Source: Dyadobacter sp. CY343 (lineage in GTDB: Bacteria; Bacteroidota; Bacteroidia; Cytophagales; Spirosomataceae). Taken from it: 64,000 nt of DNA. The first letter of the stretch is position 1. Each line of letters opens with the position of its first letter. The translations under genes were made by a program, and so were the position numbers. The notes beneath the pieces are model-generated. The model saw nothing but the letters and a program-made list of their open reading frames with translations, was not told the origin of the DNA and searched no databases. Shown piece by piece: positions 16,893-25,883 of the stretch. The stretch is from the NCBI RefSeq assembly GCF_021390335.1, contig NZ_JAJUXK010000004.1, forward strand, positions 868,001-932,000. The letters are read 5' to 3'.

Positions 16893-17342
16893 CTACCTAT
16901 TCTCCTTCCACCTAAAATCCCCTCCTTCTCCCACCAACTCTTTTCCAAAAATCGGGGCGTTGTTTTTGATTTCCTCTACTATAAATTCCGACGCTTCGAA
17001 CGCGGCGCGGCGGTGTGGGGACGAAACGAATACGAACAAACTGATTTCTCCGGTTGGAACGAGGCCCAGGCTGTGGTAAATATGCAGACAAGTGAGTTCG
17101 AATCTGGCAAAAGCAGCTTCGCGGATTTCGTGGAAAACGTCGTTTGCCATTTCTTCGTAGGCGGTATATTCAATTCCTGAAACCACGCCGCCCTCCTTTT
17201 CATCGGCGCGGATCTGTCCGAGGAAGATCGCGTGTGCGCCTATGTTTGTTTTGGATTGATGACTTGCGATTGATTTCGCTATAAAATCGGGACTGATCGG
17301 CCCTTCGACAAATACTTTCCTGGGCTTGTGTTCTTTTTCCAT
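16893..17342 (-). CDS. moaE: Molybdopterin synthase catalytic subunit MoaE
   Basis: A 149-residue protein that, with MoaD, inserts two sulphurs into cyclic pyranopterin monophosphate. MoaE features are GAHAIFLGQIRADE (N-terminal), the IEYTAYEEMA segment, HSLGLVPTGEISLFVFVSSPHRRAAFEA and the C-terminal PIFGKELVGEGGDFRWKENR, where Lys and the WKEN end are typical. The stop codon already lies inside the left border of the polypurine tract. It follows moaD by 8 nt. Confidence 0.94.
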   Translation of the reverse strand: MEKEHKPRKVFVEGPISPDFIAKSIASHQSKTNIGAHAIFLGQIRADEKEGGVVSGIEYTAYEEMANDVFHEIREAAFARFELTCLHIYHSLGLVPTGEISLFVFVSSPHRRAAFEASEFIVEEIKNNAPIFGKELVGEGGDFRWKENR

Positions 17343-17350
17343 ACCTGCTG

Positions 17351-17590
17351 TTATCCTCCCGCAAACGGTGGAAGAAGTGCTATTTCTGATTGTGGATCAA
17401 TGGGCGAGCTATCTTCGGATATCCGCCGGTTCACTGCAATTTTGAATTTTTTCCCAAGAAGCTCAGGATACTTATCTGTAACCAGCCTGCGAAAATCACC
17501 TACCGTAAGCCGACCGTCTTCCAGCCAGTTTTCCTCCGCCTGCCCGGTTACCTCCGCCAACATTCCGTAATACTGCACGTGCAAACCCAT
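17351..17590 (-). CDS. moaD: Molybdopterin synthase sulphur carrier subunit MoaD
   Basis: A 79-residue ubiquitin-like protein ending in Gly-Gly (LLPPFAGG), the site of thiocarboxylation. The beta-grasp pattern is visible (VQYYGMLAEVTGQAEE, KFKIAVNRRI, IALLPPFAGG). The activating adenylyltransferase MoeB is not encoded in this window and must lie elsewhere. Spacing: 32 nt after moeA and 8 nt before moaE. Confidence 0.94.
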   Translation of the reverse strand: MGLHVQYYGMLAEVTGQAEENWLEDGRLTVGDFRRLVTDKYPELLGKKFKIAVNRRISEDSSPIDPQSEIALLPPFAGG

Positions 17591-17622
17591 ATATTTTCGG
17601 TTCGATATCTAATCTGAATATC

Positions 17623-18813
17623 TTAAAAAGGCAGCAAATGCACCTCTACCAAATCCCCTGCCGCAACTTTGTTCTGACTCACAGGCAGATAAATAATCGC
17701 ATCGGCTAATGCAAATGAGCGAATGGAAAACGATTCCTGTCCGTCGAGCGGAATTACATGATCGTCTGCTATGGAAGCTTTCAAAAACTCGTCCCGCTCG
17801 CCGTCGAATGCATAGCCATATTTAATCGGCAGCTGCAATGCTTTCAAAAATAAATCCGTCCTACCTGTCATTTTACGGATCGCCGGCAGCACGTATTCAT
17901 AGTAACACACGAGAGAGGATGCAGGATTCCCGGGCAAGGCGAAAAATAACTTTTCGCTTTTTTTTGCAAACAGCAGCGGCTTGCCGGGTTTCTGTCTGAC
18001 CTTGTAAAAAACCGTTTCCGCACCTACCGAATGCATTGCTTCGCCTACAAAATCATAATCGCCAACCGAAATTCCGCCGGAAGCCAGCACTATGTCGTTT
18101 TTTTCCACAAGTTTTCCAAGCGCCTCAATGGTCGCGTGGAGATCATCGGCAGCGTAGCTTATTTCTACCTCCCCGATCCCCTCCTGCTTCAAAGCCGCCG
18201 CTAGCATTCCGGAGTTAGATTCAAAGATCTTACCCGGGACCACCACTTCTCCCGGCTTCAAGAGTTCGTCTCCTGTGACCAGGAGGCCGATTTTCGGTTT
18301 TCTGTATACCTGAATATCAGTAATCCCCAATCCCTGTAAAAACGCAATACCGCCGGGCGAAAGGTAGGTTCCGGCAGTTAATGCAACAGTCCCGGCCATA
18401 ATCTGCTGGCCGATCCGTCGCACATTCTTACCCTCAGGCACCGGAAACTCATCAATAAAAACCTTCCCGTTTTCAATGCGGGTATGCTCCTGCATCACCA
18501 CCGCAGTGGCCCCGTCGGGTACAGGGGCGCCGGTAAAAATGCGCATTGCAAAACCAGAATCGAGGATTTCCAGGTCCGTTTGGCCGGCTTTGGATTCACC
18601 CTTCAACGTCAGTCCGGTACCGAAAGCAGCGATGTCCGAATGCAGGATCGCGTAACCATCCATGGAAGACTGCCGGAATGCCGGCAGGGATAAGGGCGCA
18701 TTGAGATTTTCAGCGAGCACATACCCCACAGAATCGCCCAGTTTGCGCGTTTCCGTTGGCAAAATCGCCGCCTGGGTAACGATTAAATGCTTCGCCTCGT
18801 TTACTGTAACCAT
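17623..18813 (-). CDS. moeA: Molybdopterin molybdenumtransferase MoeA
   Basis: A 396-residue enzyme that inserts molybdate into adenylylated molybdopterin. All MoeA domains are recognisable: N-terminal region with LPAFRQSSMDGYA, IFTGAPVPDGATAVVMQE, the MoaB-like central domain with TGDELLKPGE, SNSGMLAA and LASGGISVGDYDF, the FALPGNPASSLVCY loop, and a C-terminal beta domain. It is the first gene of the cofactor operon (moeA-moaD-moaE-moaCB-moaA). No consensus promoter was found immediately upstream. Confidence 0.95.
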   Translation of the reverse strand: MVTVNEAKHLIVTQAAILPTETRKLGDSVGYVLAENLNAPLSLPAFRQSSMDGYAILHSDIAAFGTGLTLKGESKAGQTDLEILDSGFAMRIFTGAPVPDGATAVVMQEHTRIENGKVFIDEFPVPEGKNVRRIGQQIMAGTVALTAGTYLSPGGIAFLQGLGITDIQVYRKPKIGLLVTGDELLKPGEVVVPGKIFESNSGMLAAALKQEGIGEVEISYAADDLHATIEALGKLVEKNDIVLASGGISVGDYDFVGEAMHSVGAETVFYKVRQKPGKPLLFAKKSEKLFFALPGNPASSLVCYYEYVLPAIRKMTGRTDLFLKALQLPIKYGYAFDGERDEFLKASIADDHVIPLDGQESFSIRSFALADAIIYLPVSQNKVAAGDLVEVHLLPF

Positions 18814-19268
18814 ATCGTTAGAATGAAGAAATGCAAGTTAAAATATTAGGCCCTGTAAAAGCTTTCTGATGGGCAGTTTGTGTACAAAATCTTCAAAAAC
18901 TGAACTTTATAACATTTTAGTACTAATTCTATACAGACAATTATTCTGCTAAATAGTTGAATATCAGCTCAAAAATGGCACATCCAAATTTTCACCCCTT
19001 ACTAAAATCATATCTGGCATAGAATTTTACGTTTGGCGATCACCTGTATTAGCCGACTAAAATTTCAGGAGTTTGAAGATTGACAAGCAAATTGATTGAC
19101 AACGAAGGTTACTGCAAAATGCAGCTCCCTTTGTTTTGTGCTATATTAAAATGATTAACCTATTGAAAATCAGTTTTTTACCCAGTATTGAAATATTTTA
19201 AATTCAATTCCGTTATCTTTGCACCCCGGCTTACAGCCTAGTAATATGTTTCACGAAATACAAAATGA
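18814..19268. other. AT-rich intergenic region between divergent genes
   Basis: 455 bp with no credible reading frame. The left part should hold the moeA promoter; I could not find a clear TAnnTTTG box there on the minus strand. The right end holds a TATCTTTG box (19214-19221) for the lytic transglycosylase. No repeats or RNA genes recognised. Confidence 0.6.
19188..19221 (+). promoter_or_regulatory. Putative promoter of the lytic transglycosylase gene
   Basis: Perfect -7 box TATCTTTG at 19214-19221 with TTG at 19188-19190. The 23-nt spacer is slightly longer than usual. Predicted leader about 40 nt. Confidence 0.55.
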
Positions 19269-20039
19269 ATGATTAAACTTATCTTTATGGCTTTCTCAAT
19301 CGCATTAATGGGGACAGATCCTGTGAGCGAGGTGGAAGTGGAAAAGAAGGAGCTGAAAGAAACAACAATCATTGATTCAGATCTTCTTGCTATTGACTTT
19401 TGTGGAGAAGCTATCCCGTTATCGGAGCTTCGGATTGCTGAGCGATACCAGAACATGATCAGAAATTACGATAATCCTACCTTTCGTAAGCTGATGACAA
19501 AGACCCAAAAAAGAATGCGCGTTATTGAGCCTATTCTTAAAAAGTACGGAGTACCAGCCGATTTTCAATACCTCCCGCTCATCGAGAGCGCAATGAGTAA
19601 CGAAGTTACTTCACACAAAGGCGCCGGAGGATACTGGCAGTTTATGCCTTCCACAGCAAAATATCTTGGTCTGGTAGTAAATGAAAACAGGGACGACCGC
19701 AAGCACCTCGTGAAATCCACGCATGCTGCCGGCAAATACCTGCGCGAATTGCACCGCCAATTGGGCTCGTGGACTCTTGTAGCTGCTGCCTACAATGCGG
19801 GGCCGACACACATTCAGAACAGAATGGATTCCCAAAACAAAGACGATTTCTTCAAGCTACGTCTGAACTCGGAAACTGCCAAGTACATTTATAAGATACT
19901 GGCTGTAAAAGAGTGGTTCTCCAATCCGGAAAGAAGTAAGGAATGGGGCTCGGGAGAGGTGCTCACGCGCCTGACTGACTTTAAATCCGAACAGAAAAAA
20001 GCGGAACTGGATCTGGCGAAAGTTGCCACGGATTCCTGA
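19269..20039 (+). CDS. Lytic transglycosylase (SLT domain, MltD-like)
   Basis: A 256-residue exported murein hydrolase that cleaves between MurNAc and GlcNAc to form 1,6-anhydro ends. A hydrophobic leader (MIKLIFMAFSIALMG) precedes an SLT domain (about 85-235). The catalytic Glu is Glu106 in LPLIESAMS. Other family motifs are GAGGYWQFMPSTAKYLGL, the AGKYLREL helix and VAAAYNAGP. No LysM repeats are present, so this is shorter than E. coli MltD. The ATG at 19269 was chosen; an ATG 4 nt upstream opens only a three-codon frame. A 12-bp hairpin terminator follows. Confidence 0.9.
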   Translation: MIKLIFMAFSIALMGTDPVSEVEVEKKELKETTIIDSDLLAIDFCGEAIPLSELRIAERYQNMIRNYDNPTFRKLMTKTQKRMRVIEPILKKYGVPADFQYLPLIESAMSNEVTSHKGAGGYWQFMPSTAKYLGLVVNENRDDRKHLVKSTHAAGKYLRELHRQLGSWTLVAAAYNAGPTHIQNRMDSQNKDDFFKLRLNSETAKYIYKILAVKEWFSNPERSKEWGSGEVLTRLTDFKSEQKKAELDLAKVATDS

Positions 20040-20064
20040 GTAATATCTTTTATTTATGATAATG

Positions 20065-20106
20065 CAAAGAAAAGGACTCATTCTCCTTTTCTTTGTGTTT
20101 TATAGC
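20065..20106 (+). terminator. Intrinsic terminator after the transglycosylase
   Basis: Perfect 12-bp stem CAAAGAAAAGGA / TCCTTTTCTTTG with loop CTCATTC, followed by TGTTTTAT. Confidence 0.85.
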
Positions 20107-20171
20107 ACCAGTACCCCAATTAAAAGGCTGGCCACCCAGCTTAATTTTTAAAATCTAATATTCTTCTGAAC

Positions 20172-20618
20172 ATGACAAAAGCGGAAATGATCACTGATAA
20201 GGGCACTATGCTCATCGAGTTTTACGATGCAGACGCGCCGGGAACAGTGAAAAACTTTGTTGACCTTTCTAAAAAAGGCTTTTATGATGGATTGATTTTT
20301 CACCGTGTGATTCCTGACTTTATGGTTCAGGGCGGCGATCCTACCGGAACTGGCCGTGGAGGTCCTGGTTACAAAATTAAATGCGAGCTTTCTGGCGGTA
20401 ACCAATACCACGATCGCGGTGTACTTTCAATGGCACACGCGGGACGTGATACAGGTGGTTCTCAGTTCTTTATCTGTCACAGCCGCAATAATACTGCGCA
20501 CCTTGACGGTAATCACACTTGTTTCGGAAAAGTGGTTGAAGGTGTTGATACTGTTGACCTGCTGCGTCAGGGAGACAAGATCCAGAAGATCACGATTATC
20601 GAAGAGCAAGAAGCTTAA
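20172..20618 (+). CDS. Cyclophilin-type peptidyl-prolyl isomerase
   Basis: A 148-residue single-domain cyclophilin without signal peptide, so cytosolic. It catalyses cis-trans isomerisation of X-Pro bonds. Active-site residues are visible: Arg45 (FHRVIPDFMVQGGDP), Gln53, the GSQFF phenylalanines (99-100) and HLDGNHTCFGKV. The position that is Trp in cyclosporin-sensitive cyclophilins is His110, as in many bacterial enzymes. It is bounded by terminators on both sides and is monocistronic. Confidence 0.93.
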   Translation: MTKAEMITDKGTMLIEFYDADAPGTVKNFVDLSKKGFYDGLIFHRVIPDFMVQGGDPTGTGRGGPGYKIKCELSGGNQYHDRGVLSMAHAGRDTGGSQFFICHSRNNTAHLDGNHTCFGKVVEGVDTVDLLRQGDKIQKITIIEEQEA

Positions 20619-20633
20619 TTTTTGTTCTTAAAT

Positions 20634-20671
20634 AAAAAAACCTGCCTGGATATTTCCAGGCAGGTTTTTTT
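20634..20671. terminator. Bidirectional intrinsic terminator
   Basis: Perfect 10-bp stem CCTGCCTGGA / TCCAGGCAGG with loop TATT, flanked by A7 and T7. It separates the convergent cyclophilin and symporter genes. Confidence 0.95.
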
Positions 20672-20684
20672 ATAATGCTATCTG

Positions 20685-22304
20685 CTACCAGAAATAAGCG
20701 TAAAGGAAAGTTATCATCCCGATTACGATCACGGCACCGATGATAAAGCTGCGGTGCGGAATGAACATCGAGGAATCAATTGCCAGTCCTTTTTTCTCAT
20801 CCGGCAATACCAATCCAAGAATAACCATTACCACCACACAGATCAGGAACACGATTCCCATGCGATCCAGGAATGGAACCTGGGTCCAGTCTGCGAATGG
20901 GAAAAAGTTGTTATGCATCGCCAATGCAATCAGGAATCCACCCACGATCGCGAATAATGCGCCTGCCGAGTTCGTCCGTTTCCAGAAGAAGCCCATAATA
21001 AACGAGGCGAAAATACCCGGTGATAACAAACCTGTCATTTCCTGAATAAACTGGAAACCACCTTTTTTATCAATTCCCATATAAGGAGAAACGACGATAG
21101 CCAGGATCATAGAAACCACAACCACAATACGGCCGATCCTTACCAGTGTTTTTTCACTTGCATCTTTACCAATATAATTTTTGAATATATCGAGTGTAAA
21201 AATGGTCGAGATACTATTTGCTTTTCCGGCAAGAGAAGCAACAACTGCTGCGGTTAATGCGGCAAATGAAAGTCCTTTTAAACCAGCAGGTAAAAGATTC
21301 AGCAGTACAGGGTAAGCCATATCCGGGTTAATCACACCATCATCGCCCAGCATTTCTTTCTGGAACATTCCTTTGCTGTACAATGCATAAGCAGCGATAC
21401 CTGGCAACACCACGATAACCGGCATTAATAACTTTAAGAACGCGGCAAAAAGAATACCGTTTCTGGCCGTCTTCAAATCCGCCCCCAATGCACGTTGCGT
21501 AATATATTGATTACATCCCCAGTAGTTCAGGTTCACGATCCACATACCACCCAGCAACACCGTTAAGCCAGGAAGCTGCATATAAAACGGGCTGCTTTTG
21601 GGAAAGATCATATGAAAATGATCATCGTGGTTTTCACGCATCAGCTTAAAACCGGCCGTAATCCCCTCCATTCCATCCGTTGCAGATACCAGATTAACCG
21701 CCAGGTAGGTAGTAGCCAGACCGCCGATCACCAGAAAGAACACCTGAATTACATCGGTATAACCGATCACTTTCATTCCTCCGATCGTAATAATGATCGC
21801 AAAAGCCGCCAACGCGATCATACAGAACTGAAAATCAAGCCCTGAAATACCTGAAACCGCCAATGCGCCCAGGTACAGAATCGAAGTCAGATTGACCAGA
21901 ATATACAGCGCCAGCCAGAATACCGCCATGATCAAACTCACGGTCGGATTGTAGCGGGAGCTCAGGAATTGTGGCATCGTGTAAATCTTGTTCTTTAAAT
22001 AAATAGGCATAAAAAAAACAGCGACTATAATCAAAGTTGCTGCTGCCATCCATTCGTAGGTCGAAATACCGAGCCCCATTGAAAATCCGTTTCCGGACAT
22101 TCCGATAAATTGTTCTGCTGAAATATTGGAAGCGATAAGCGAAGCTCCGATCGCCCACCACGTTAACGAACCTTCTGCAAGGAAGAAATCTTTGGTCGAT
22201 TCTACACCGGACCTTTTTCGCTGGTAAATCCAATAACCATAACCGGAGACAAGTATGAAATAGAAGAAAAAAACGATGTAATCAAGGGATTGTAATTCTT
22301 GCAT
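20685..22304 (-). CDS. Sodium/solute symporter (SGLT-type, SSS family)
   Basis: An inner-membrane protein of 539 residues with about 14 hydrophobic segments and the LeuT-like fold of the SSS family. Signatures include WWAIGASLIASNISAEQFIGMSG in the first helices, the YNPTVSLIMAVFWLALYI region, LKGLSFAALTAAVVASLAGKANSISTIFTLDI (SSS signature, contributing Na+ ligands) and the C-terminal ALFAIVGGFLIALAMH. Sequence style is closest to sodium/glucose-galactose or sialic acid transporters of Bacteroidota; the sugar is not certain. Single gene, terminated by a shared hairpin at 20634-20671. Confidence 0.88.
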   Translation of the reverse strand: MQELQSLDYIVFFFYFILVSGYGYWIYQRKRSGVESTKDFFLAEGSLTWWAIGASLIASNISAEQFIGMSGNGFSMGLGISTYEWMAAATLIIVAVFFMPIYLKNKIYTMPQFLSSRYNPTVSLIMAVFWLALYILVNLTSILYLGALAVSGISGLDFQFCMIALAAFAIIITIGGMKVIGYTDVIQVFFLVIGGLATTYLAVNLVSATDGMEGITAGFKLMRENHDDHFHMIFPKSSPFYMQLPGLTVLLGGMWIVNLNYWGCNQYITQRALGADLKTARNGILFAAFLKLLMPVIVVLPGIAAYALYSKGMFQKEMLGDDGVINPDMAYPVLLNLLPAGLKGLSFAALTAAVVASLAGKANSISTIFTLDIFKNYIGKDASEKTLVRIGRIVVVVSMILAIVVSPYMGIDKKGGFQFIQEMTGLLSPGIFASFIMGFFWKRTNSAGALFAIVGGFLIALAMHNNFFPFADWTQVPFLDRMGIVFLICVVVMVILGLVLPDEKKGLAIDSSMFIPHRSFIIGAVIVIGMITFLYAYFW

Positions 22305-22463
22305 TGCAAAGTATAAAAGTGATGAATAATGAGGTTTGTCAGTTTAAATCGAAAGGTACATTATTTTCCGAAAATAGTACAAGAGGGAATTGCCCGAAAG
22401 TGGGCTTAACTGTATTTAAAGTCCGATATATAAATATAGCGACAAGCTTTTTACTACGAAGCC

Positions 22464-23360
22464 TTAGTCTGATTTTTTCTCAGAAACCTGCAACCGGAGC
22501 GGGTTTGGCGGCAACCTCCTGAAATACCTTCTCAACTTTTCATCTTCTGCATTCAGATAAGCTTCTTCAAATGATTTTCCCGCGCTGAGATTTTCTATGA
22601 ATTTCTGCATTCCGTCCCCCCCCGAAAGCGTTTGCCAGTAAGCTACTTCCATTCCCGCCGACATGTAAGCCAGCATTACTTTTTTCTGTCCGCCGTTAAA
22701 AAACTCCTTGATCGTAGTAATCTCTTCCAGTTCGAGAATCTCCTGGCCTCCTCCTGTATAATACATCCATTCGTCCATATAATCGAGGTATTTAAGTGCT
22801 GGATCAGGATTATTGACGAAACGTTTGTCAAGCATTAATGCCACGCCTTCGTTAAACCACTGCGGAATATCGCTGGTCACTTTCCACCAACCTACTCTTT
22901 TAAGCAGCTCGATGTGACTCATTTCATGCGCGATAACGTCCATATTTGCGCCTTGTGCATTCAGGATCACATAGCTGTTGCCCCACGGCGTGCCCACACT
23001 GCAGCCCGCTCCTTCGGTACTGCTGCAATAGCGCTGGTATTGTTGCAGGTTACTGCAAATGATAATTCTTGGAGAGGATTTTTTGCCTGAATAAAAAGAG
23101 TCGACCCTCGCTTCTGATTTTTTAATAGCGGCGCCCAGCTTTTTGTAGGAAGCGGGACTGATTTCGGGACTGAAATAAACCAAACCGTTTTCATGGAACC
23201 CGGAAAGCCCGATCAGTTCGCAGTAGAATATCTGTGGGTAGAGAAAGAAAAGGCTGGCCGGCAACACGAATAGCAGCGCTATGATCACTTTAACAGTCCG
23301 TAATGCGCGCGCCGGTAACCGATTATCTTTCAAAGGAAATGCTTTAACTGAATATGCCAC
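22464..23360 (-). CDS. Membrane-anchored gluzincin-type metallopeptidase (peptidase MA-like)
   Basis: A 298-residue protein with one N-terminal membrane segment (about residues 22-46) and an extracytoplasmic domain. The zinc motif HEMSH is at 145-149 with the third ligand Glu171 in WFNEGVALML, which is the peptidase_MA/gluzincin arrangement. Four cysteines lie at 47, 102, 112 and 120. The substrate is unknown. It lies between purH (60 nt upstream) and the symporter on the same strand, but no functional link is evident. Confidence 0.75.
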   Translation of the reverse strand: MAYSVKAFPLKDNRLPARALRTVKVIIALLFVLPASLFFLYPQIFYCELIGLSGFHENGLVYFSPEISPASYKKLGAAIKKSEARVDSFYSGKKSSPRIIICSNLQQYQRYCSSTEGAGCSVGTPWGNSYVILNAQGANMDVIAHEMSHIELLKRVGWWKVTSDIPQWFNEGVALMLDKRFVNNPDPALKYLDYMDEWMYYTGGGQEILELEEITTIKEFFNGGQKKVMLAYMSAGMEVAYWQTLSGGDGMQKFIENLSAGKSFEEAYLNAEDEKLRRYFRRLPPNPLRLQVSEKKSD

Positions 23361-23420
23361 AAATACACGAATAAATCACGAATTTAATCCTGACATACTC
23401 GCGTATTCGTGGCATTAAAA

Positions 23421-24956
23421 TCAATGCTTGAAGTGACGAATGCCGGTTGTGACCATTGAAAGTCCGTTGGCATCGCAATAAGCTACCGAATCTTTGTCTC
23501 GAATAGAGCCTCCTGGCTGTACTACCGCCGTAATTCCAGCTTTATGCGCGATTTCAACACAATCCGCGAACGGGAAAAATGCATCCGACGCCATTACCGC
23601 GCCATTCAGATCAAAACCAAACGCATTCGCTTTTTCAATTGCCTGACGCAATGCATCCACGCGGGAAGTCTGTCCGGTACCGCTCGCCAGAAGTTGGTTT
23701 TCTTTGGCCAAAACGATCGTGTTAGACTTGGTATGCTTGCAAACTTTCAATGCAAACTCCATCGCAGTCAGCTCCTGCTCGGTCGGTGCCTTTTCGGTGA
23801 CAGTGGTATATTGGGAAGCTACTTCGGTCGACAGATCTTTATCCTGTACCAAAACCCCGTTCAGGATCGTCTTGAACATGATCTGCGGCAGCTCAACTGT
23901 ATTTCTTTTTAGTAAAATCCGGTTTTTCTTAGATTTCAAAAGTTGCAGCGCTTCTTCTTCGTATTCCGGCGCGATCAGGATTTCCATGAAAAGCTTGTTC
24001 AGCTCCTCCGCCGTCGCGAGGTCAACTTTCGCATTCGTGATCACCACTCCTCCAAATGCAGAAACCGGGTCACAGGCCAATGCATTATCGTAAGCTGCTT
24101 TGGCTGTGGCCGCAGTGGCAATTCCGCACGCATTGGTATGTTTAATGATCGCAAATGTTGGTTGCGCGTCCTGAAATTCGTCGATCAGGTTCACACACGC
24201 GTCCACATCGACGAGGTTGTTATAAGAAAGCTCTTTACCGTGCAATTTCTCAAAAATACCTTCCAGATCACCGTAATAGGTTGCATTCTGATGTGGGTTT
24301 TCGCCGTAGCGCAAAGTTTGCGATTGCAGTGAAGTAAAGTCAAAAAGTGCCTTATCTGTAATTGTTTTGTCAGCGGTGAAAAAACGATTGATCGCTCCGT
24401 CGTAATGCGAGGAAACACCAAATGCCTGACCTGCATAGTAGCGGCGGTCTTCCAGGTCAGTAGTGCCCGCTTTGGCAGTAAGCAGCTCGACTACTTCCGC
24501 ATATTGTTCGCGGGAAGAGACTATCAAGGTGTCTTTGAAGTTCTTGGCTGTCGCTCTGATCAGCGAAATACCACCAATATCTATTTTTTCAATAATATCC
24601 TCCTCACTTGCTCCTGAGGCAACCGTTTCTTCAAACGGATACAAGTCCACGATCACCATATCGATCGCAGGAATGTTGTATTGCGCCGCCTGCGCTACGT
24701 CACCTTCGTCGTCGCGACGATACAAAATGCCGCCCATGATTGCAGGGTGCAGTGTTTTTACCCGGCCCCCGAAAATGGAAGGATAACCTGTCAGTTCTTC
24801 GGCTGCGGTAACAGGGATATTCAGATTTTCGATGAAAGTCTGCGTGCCTCCGGTTGAGTATAATTTTACACCATTGGTGTGCAAGAGGCGAACCAAAGGT
24901 TCTAGTCCGTCCTTATAATACACAGAAATAAGTGCGGATTGAATTTTTTTAGACAT
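23421..24956 (-). CDS. purH: Bifunctional AICAR formyltransferase / IMP cyclohydrolase
   Basis: A 511-residue enzyme for the last two steps of de novo IMP synthesis. Residues 1-130 are the MGS-like cyclohydrolase domain (KLYSTGGTQTFIENL, GRVKTLHPAIMGGIL, IGGISLIRATAKNF). The remainder is the transformylase, with LRYGENPHQNATYYG, the catalytic Lys-His in AIIKHTNACGIA, VSAFGGVVITN and the C-terminal DAFFPFADCVEIAHKAGITAVVQPGGSIRD. Length and motif order are normal. Confidence 0.97.
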   Translation of the reverse strand: MSKKIQSALISVYYKDGLEPLVRLLHTNGVKLYSTGGTQTFIENLNIPVTAAEELTGYPSIFGGRVKTLHPAIMGGILYRRDDEGDVAQAAQYNIPAIDMVIVDLYPFEETVASGASEEDIIEKIDIGGISLIRATAKNFKDTLIVSSREQYAEVVELLTAKAGTTDLEDRRYYAGQAFGVSSHYDGAINRFFTADKTITDKALFDFTSLQSQTLRYGENPHQNATYYGDLEGIFEKLHGKELSYNNLVDVDACVNLIDEFQDAQPTFAIIKHTNACGIATAATAKAAYDNALACDPVSAFGGVVITNAKVDLATAEELNKLFMEILIAPEYEEEALQLLKSKKNRILLKRNTVELPQIMFKTILNGVLVQDKDLSTEVASQYTTVTEKAPTEQELTAMEFALKVCKHTKSNTIVLAKENQLLASGTGQTSRVDALRQAIEKANAFGFDLNGAVMASDAFFPFADCVEIAHKAGITAVVQPGGSIRDKDSVAYCDANGLSMVTTGIRHFKH

Positions 24957-25094
24957 TGTAAAATGTTAACTGTAAGATTCTCTTGACTGAAAATAAACCG
25001 CAAAGATAGCCTAAAAATGTGCGAAGTTAGAAGTCAGAACTGCTAAAATCGAAGCGGTTATTTAAACTAATATGACCTTAAAATTTGAAATAAT

Positions 25095-25883
25095 ATGAAC
25101 CTGGATCTCAAAGGAAAAACGGCGATTGTGTGCGGAGCCACGCAGGGTATTGGTCTGGCCTCGGGCATTGAGCTTGCATTACTCGGCGCAAATGTGACGC
25201 TCGTTGCGCGGAATGAAGAGAAGCTGAGAGAGGTTGTAGAAACCCTAGATGATTCGGCCGGGCAGTTGCACCGTTACGTAGTGGCCGATTTTTCTGACCA
25301 TGAACAGGTGAAAGAAGCAATCGAAAACTACCTTCGTCTTTGCCCGGATGTACATATTCTGGTGAATAATACCGGCGGTCCCTCGGGCGGCCCGATCGCA
25401 GAAGCAGAGACTGATCAGTTTCTGAAAACCTTTCAGATGCACGTGATCAACAATCAGTTTTTAGTCCAATCTGTTTTGCCTTCGATGAAAAAAGAAGGGT
25501 ACGGGCGCATTGTGAATATCATCAGTACTTCTGTCAAACAACCTATTATCGGGCTTGGCGTTTCGAATACGATCCGTGGCGCGGTGGCAAGCTGGGCTAA
25601 AACTTTGTCGCTTGAAATCGCACAGTTCGGGATTACGGTAAATAATGTATTGCCCGGGTATACCGAAACGGCCCGCCTATATTCTGTGCTGGAAATGCGT
25701 GCCGAGGCGCAGAATCAGTCACCCAAAGAAGTTGCCCGCGAAATGGCAGCGAGTATCCCGACCCGGAGATTTGCGAAAGCCGAAGAAACCGCCGCCGCAG
25801 TTGCATTCCTGTGCAGCCCCGCCGCCGGGAGTATCAATGGCGTTAATTTGCCAGTTGATGGCGGCAGAACGGAGAGTATGTAG
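25095..25883 (+). CDS. SDR-family protein with altered catalytic tetrad
   Basis: A 262-residue Rossmann-fold protein. The cofactor loop CGATQGIG (13-20), ADFSD and VNNTGGPSGGP are standard. Ser144 of the tetrad is present, but the Tyr-x-x-x-Lys that should start 13 residues later is Ser157-N-T-I-Arg161. A subgroup of bacterial SDRs annotated as 3-oxoacyl-ACP reductases shares an SNxxR pattern at this place. It may use a different mechanism or have a non-catalytic role; NAD(P) binding seems intact. Its stop codon is directly adjacent to the end of the convergent TonB receptor gene. Confidence 0.85.
   Translation: MNLDLKGKTAIVCGATQGIGLASGIELALLGANVTLVARNEEKLREVVETLDDSAGQLHRYVVADFSDHEQVKEAIENYLRLCPDVHILVNNTGGPSGGPIAEAETDQFLKTFQMHVINNQFLVQSVLPSMKKEGYGRIVNIISTSVKQPIIGLGVSNTIRGAVASWAKTLSLEIAQFGITVNNVLPGYTETARLYSVLEMRAEAQNQSPKEVAREMAASIPTRRFAKAEETAAAVAFLCSPAAGSINGVNLPVDGGRTESM

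Noticed and set aside
16449..17180. 243-codon plus-strand open frame across moaCB and moaE
   Set aside because: It crosses the polypyrimidine array and two solid genes on the other strand; the protein is low-complexity in the middle.
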